Shown in pieces: positions 5,104-7,953 of a stretch of 7,953 nt of DNA; position 1 is the stretch's first letter, and every line of letters begins with the position of its first letter. The notes beneath the pieces are model-generated. The model had not been told where the DNA came from. It saw only the letters and a program-made list of their open reading frames with translations, and ran no database searches. This DNA is from an uncultured Methanomicrobiales archaeon (lineage in GTDB: Archaea; Thermoplasmatota; Thermoplasmata; Methanomassiliicoccales; Methanomethylophilaceae), in contig CALAVG010000089.1 of NCBI GenBank assembly GCA_937892275.1, positions 1 through 7,953 of the forward strand, read 5' to 3'. The position numbers and the translations under genes are program-made.

Positions 5104-6696
5104 ATGAAGCTCGGTATCCTTCTCATCCCGGTCATAGCACTGGCGATCCTCGCAGTGCCCATGTCCGCCGCGGACTCCGATACCGAATTCGAAGAGATAA
5201 CGTTCACCGAAGGGCTCTTCACCTTCCAGACCATCAACGATGTGCGCGTCGCCGCAGTATCCTATGACAACGATCATGCCGAGGAGGTCGTCGAAATCCC
5301 CGCCGAAGTGGAGCATGACGGTGTGACCTACATCGTGACCGATCTCGTGTGCTCCTTCAACAACGACAGGATAATCGGGGTGAAGATCCCGGAACATGTA
5401 TGGAACATCCCCAATCCCGGATTGATAAAGGAAGGGAAGAACATCGATGCGTTCATCGTCCATGATGACAACTTCAATCTGATGTCCGATAACGGCATAT
5501 TGTTCGATAAGAAGATGTCCCAGCTCATCGCATACCCGAAAGCGTACGAAACCGTTTCGTATGGCATCCCCACCACGGTGACAATCATCGGCGAATCGGC
5601 GTTCGAGGGATGCAACAACCTCATCTACGTGGACACCTACATCGACGGCCTTGCGGAAATCAAAGCAAGAGCGTTCTACGGATGCGAGAATCTCCAATAT
5701 GTGAACAACATCGCAGACATGAACACGCTGCCTGAGACCGTATCCATAATCGATGACGAGGCGTTCAAGGACTGTCCCAAACTCTGTACCTTCAAACTGC
5801 CCGACAACATCAAGATCATCGGCGCCGATGCGTTCAACGGCACCCCCATAACCACCGTGAACATACCTGCGAAGACAGTGTATATCGGCGAGGGTGCGTT
5901 CGGCAACTGCAGCCAGCTCGAAACGATAGTATCCGATTACAACGGCAAGTACACCGTCGAGGACAATGTGCTCTTCGAGGTGGGCAAAGACTCCAAAACC
6001 CTGTTCACGTATCCTGCAGGGAAGAAGGGCGCAGAATACACCATAGACGATGAGGTCACATCCATCGCCGACATGGCCTTCGCCGGAACGAAGTACCTGA
6101 AGAAGGTGAAGCTCCCTGATGAAGCGATGATGATCCCCAGCGGTTCTTTCGCGGATTGTACGTCACTGGAGGAGATCGATCTGAGCAGGATCGTCCTCAT
6201 CGATGTGTCCGCCTTCTGGAATTGCATCAATCTCAATACGGTGAAATTCAGCAACGGACTCACGACCATAAACCCGTACGCGTTCGAGAACTGCGGGTTC
6301 GAGGAGATCGAGTTGCCCTCCAGCGTGACCTATATCGGGATATACGCATTCAGCGATTGCAAGAATCTGAAGAAGGTCACCATCCCGGATTACACCGCGG
6401 CAGAGGTATACACGAATGTGTTCCAGGGATGTTCCTCTCTGACGGAGATCGACCTGCTCTCATCCGACATCGTCCTCAACGAAGGAGCACTGAACGTCGC
6501 TGTGGGAAAGGAGCAGACCGTCGATATCGTCAAACCCAAGGGGTATTCGATACCTTCCGATGCGGTGACCGATGAGCTCACCGTGCTCTCCGTCCATGAC
6601 CTGGGCGAGCGTCCTTATCCGTACGAGAATCTCATCGGTGTGGCGATCTGTCTCCTGATACTGTACATGATCTTTAGATTGTTCAGGAAGGTCTGA
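5104..6696 (+). CDS. BspA-type leucine-rich repeat surface protein
   Basis: This 530-residue protein is built for the cell surface. Residues 1-22 are a Sec signal peptide (MKLGILLIPV..., hydrophobic core, cleavage likely after VPMSA). Residues about 155-455 hold about ten LRR_5/BspA repeats with the recurring pattern I-x-x-x-A-F-x-x-C-x-x-L-x-x-(V/I), for example IGESAFEGCNNLIYV, IGEGAFGNCSQLETI, and IDVSAFWNCINLNTV. They are interrupted at about 280-315 by the spacer typical of these proteins (NVLFEVGKDSKTLFTYP). Residues 508-527 are a membrane helix (LIGVAICLLILYMIF) followed by a basic stop-transfer end, RKV. The repeat domain should face outward, anchored at its C-terminus. BspA proteins are linked to adhesion and host or biofilm contact. 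The ligand is unknown. The gene stands alone, has its own TATA-like box, and ends in TGA. Confidence 0.9.
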   Translation: MKLGILLIPVIALAILAVPMSAADSDTEFEEITFTEGLFTFQTINDVRVAAVSYDNDHAEEVVEIPAEVEHDGVTYIVTDLVCSFNNDRIIGVKIPEHVWNIPNPGLIKEGKNIDAFIVHDDNFNLMSDNGILFDKKMSQLIAYPKAYETVSYGIPTTVTIIGESAFEGCNNLIYVDTYIDGLAEIKARAFYGCENLQYVNNIADMNTLPETVSIIDDEAFKDCPKLCTFKLPDNIKIIGADAFNGTPITTVNIPAKTVYIGEGAFGNCSQLETIVSDYNGKYTVEDNVLFEVGKDSKTLFTYPAGKKGAEYTIDDEVTSIADMAFAGTKYLKKVKLPDEAMMIPSGSFADCTSLEEIDLSRIVLIDVSAFWNCINLNTVKFSNGLTTINPYAFENCGFEEIELPSSVTYIGIYAFSDCKNLKKVTIPDYTAAEVYTNVFQGCSSLTEIDLLSSDIVLNEGALNVAVGKEQTVDIVKPKGYSIPSDAVTDELTVLSVHDLGERPYPYENLIGVAICLLILYMIFRLFRKV

Positions 6697-6919
6697 GCGA
6701 TTCCGTCCCAGGATCGATGTAACGGCCTGTGTTATCCATCAGATTCTGGAGGATATCGCGGCGGATATCGGCCATCAGGGAATCTATGCCGGGATGATGT
6801 TCGTAGAAGGTGTTCCTCGAGACACTGGAATCCTTGCACAGGGCCGATAAGAACACCTTGTGCTCCGAGGGGTACAGACGGATGAAAGATTACCTCAAAC
6901 GCGTCTCGACATCTTCCAT
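6683..6919 (-). pseudogene. TetR/AcrR-family regulator remnant
   Basis: Read from ATG 6919 the frame gives MEDVETRLR, then an in-frame TAA at 6892-6890, then 68 residues to TGA 6685-6683. After the TAA the sequence is recognisably a TetR N-terminal DNA-binding domain: YPSEHKVFLSALCKDSSVSRNTFYEHH, then LMADIRRDILQNLM. SRNTFYEHH is the recognition helix, and the family usually reads SRxTFYxHF. TetR proteins are about 190 residues with a ligand-binding domain, which is absent here. With its early stop and missing C-terminus this is a dead regulator. Its end overlaps the last 14 bases of the leucine-rich repeat gene on the opposite strand. The interruption is TAA, so pyrrolysine readthrough cannot rescue it. 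It starts 27 bases after the phosphorylase gene's end and may once have followed that gene. Confidence 0.6.
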
Positions 6920-6946
6920 ATCATCACGGCTAGAGATGCGTTCCCA

Positions 6947-7903
6947 TCAGATCATCGGTATGAGCTCATCGAGCATAATGATCAGGTCGCTGGCCATCTT
7001 CTTGGACATCTCCTGGACCTCCTCATGGCTTGGCGTATGCCCTCCCATCCCTGCACCGTAGTTCGTTATGCAGTTGATGTTGCACACTTTCATGGAACAA
7101 TGAGCTGCTGCGATCGCCTCGATGGCGGAACTCATCCCGACCGTGTCGCAACCCCAGCTCCTGTACAGCTCGATCTCCGCAGGAGTCTCGTACTGAGGGC
7201 CCGTGACCTGGATGAACTTGCCCCTGTTCAAGGTTATATCGTGTTCGATGGCGATGGTCTTTAACTTCTCCATGAGCAGGGAATCATAAGCACCGTTCAT
7301 AGGGATGAATCTCTGACCGAGTTCATCGATGTTCTCTCCGATGAGCGGGGACGGTACCATGCTAATATGATCTTTGACGACCATGAATGTACCGGGCTCG
7401 TAATCGTAGTTAAGGCTGCCTACGGCATTGGTGATGATTATGGTCTTCGCACCGAGCTCATGCATGACCCTCAGCGGAAGTACGACCTCGGCCGAGGAGT
7501 ATCCCTCGTAATAATGGACCCTGCCCTGCATGACGATGACATCCTTGCCCGCCATGGTACCGAGGATGAAGTTTCCGTTGTGACCCTGGACCGTGGACTG
7601 CGGGAACCCTTTCAGTGAGGAATACGGTACGGTCGTATGGACATCTACACCTTCGATGAAGGATCCAAGGCCGCTGCCGAGAACGATGGCCACCTCTGGA
7701 ACGATGTCCGTCTGTTCCCTGATCTGCTCCGCATAGTCCTGTACACGCTCGTAATACGCATCCGCGTCGAATATATCCTGACCGCTTCCCGGTGAATCCT
7801 GCATTTCGTTCAATTGGACCAGTGTGTATCCTGCGACGCACATCGAAGAGATGGCGATGATGCCGAATACGGCGATGAGAACTGCGGATGTCCGGTTATC
7901 CAT
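6947..7903 (-). CDS. Membrane-anchored purine nucleoside phosphorylase
   Basis: From ATG 7903 the product has 318 residues. Residues about 37-318 are a trimeric-type purine nucleoside phosphorylase, which splits purine nucleosides with phosphate into the free base and ribose 1-phosphate. The phosphate-binding loop is LGSGLG (75-80) and GHNG with H108. The nucleoside pocket shows GRVHYYEGY (127-135), TNAVGSLN (158-165), GPQYETPAEI (235-244, E239), VGMSSAIEAI (255-264), N281 (ITN) and H293 (SHEEV); the aligned Asn and Glu favour 6-oxopurines. Unusually, residues 7-29 are a hydrophobic helix (VLIAVFGIIAISSMCVAGYT) after the basic MDNR, predicting an N-in anchor with the enzyme outside; there is no clear lipobox. 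The start at 7903 is chosen over GTG 7918 because a TATA box lies about 26 nt before it. The stop is TGA. A role in salvage of external nucleosides is inferred. Confidence 0.88.
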   Translation of the reverse strand: MDNRTSAVLIAVFGIIAISSMCVAGYTLVQLNEMQDSPGSGQDIFDADAYYERVQDYAEQIREQTDIVPEVAIVLGSGLGSFIEGVDVHTTVPYSSLKGFPQSTVQGHNGNFILGTMAGKDVIVMQGRVHYYEGYSSAEVVLPLRVMHELGAKTIIITNAVGSLNYDYEPGTFMVVKDHISMVPSPLIGENIDELGQRFIPMNGAYDSLLMEKLKTIAIEHDITLNRGKFIQVTGPQYETPAEIELYRSWGCDTVGMSSAIEAIAAAHCSMKVCNINCITNYGAGMGGHTPSHEEVQEMSKKMASDLIIMLDELIPMI

Positions 7904-7925
7904 GCACCTGTAAGCCACGTGTGGA

Positions 7926-7933
7926 TATTTATA
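7926..7933 (-). promoter_or_regulatory. TATA box for the nucleoside phosphorylase gene
   Basis: TATAAATA on the minus strand is a consensus-quality archaeal TATA box. Its centre lies about 26 nt before ATG 7903, placing transcription start at the ATG and implying a leaderless message. It argues against initiation at GTG 7918, which would lie upstream of the transcription start. Confidence 0.65.
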
Positions 7934-7953
7934 GTATCTTACCTAACTTTTTA

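Noticed and set aside
5077..5697. 206-residue minus-strand frame rich in histidine and aspartate
   Set aside because: It is fully antisense to the leucine-rich repeat gene; its composition follows from the repeat codons, and it lacks a recognisable domain or promoter.
7904..7918. GTG start at 7918 for the phosphorylase
   Set aside because: The TATA box at 7926-7933 puts the transcription start near 7903, so the GTG would not be transcribed.
1..7953. CRISPR array
   Set aside because: No regularly spaced direct repeats were seen anywhere in the window.

Overview
The window looks like chromosomal DNA of a gut- or rumen-type Thermoplasmatota methanogen (Methanomassiliicoccales, Methanomethylophilaceae-like), with an amber-recoded operon at its left end. 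This is inferred from several signs. There is a BspA-type leucine-rich surface protein with a C-terminal membrane anchor. There are archaeal TATA-like boxes about 26 nt before start codons, as in leaderless genes. A retropepsin/DUF5678 pair is present. In-frame TAG codons lie inside a gene, while no confidently bounded gene in the window ends in TAG. That order uses TAG for pyrrolysine. No 16S rRNA or pyl gene is present to prove the assignment.

Layout. Bases 1-1759 (+ strand) hold a tight operon: the 3' end of one gene (ends 96), a 327-codon gene at 83-1063 interrupted only by three in-frame TAG codons and encoding an HExxH zincin-like motif, a 132-residue unknown protein (1060-1458), and a small sigma-region-4-like helix-turn-helix protein (1445-1723, or to 1759 if its TAG is also read through). 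The junctions overlap by 14, 4 and 14 bases, which suggests translational coupling and a viral or mobile-element origin. Bases 1760-1893 are intergenic with a stem-loop. On the minus strand, a DUF5678 protein (2518-2321) and a retropepsin-like aspartic protease (2316-1894) form a two-gene unit with its own TATA-like box. Bases 2519-2817 contain no convincing gene. A large minus-strand gene (4332-2818) encodes an N-acetyltransferase fused to an S-adenosylmethionine methyltransferase.

Bases 4442-4988 look like an internally deleted ISL3-family insertion sequence: an exact 23-bp inverted repeat brackets the C-terminal part of a transposase. At 5104-6696 (+) is a secreted, membrane-anchored leucine-rich repeat protein. 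Converging on it is a decayed TetR-family regulator remnant (6919-6683, minus). The last gene (7903-6947, minus) is a purine nucleoside phosphorylase with an N-terminal membrane anchor, an unusual location for a normally cytosolic enzyme.

The strongest candidate for something undescribed is the triple-amber gene. All three interruptions are TAG, all lie in one frame, and there is a strong Shine-Dalgarno only at the first ATG. This points to pyrrolysine (or another suppressor-decoded) insertion in a protein that does not resemble the classical methylamine methyltransferases.
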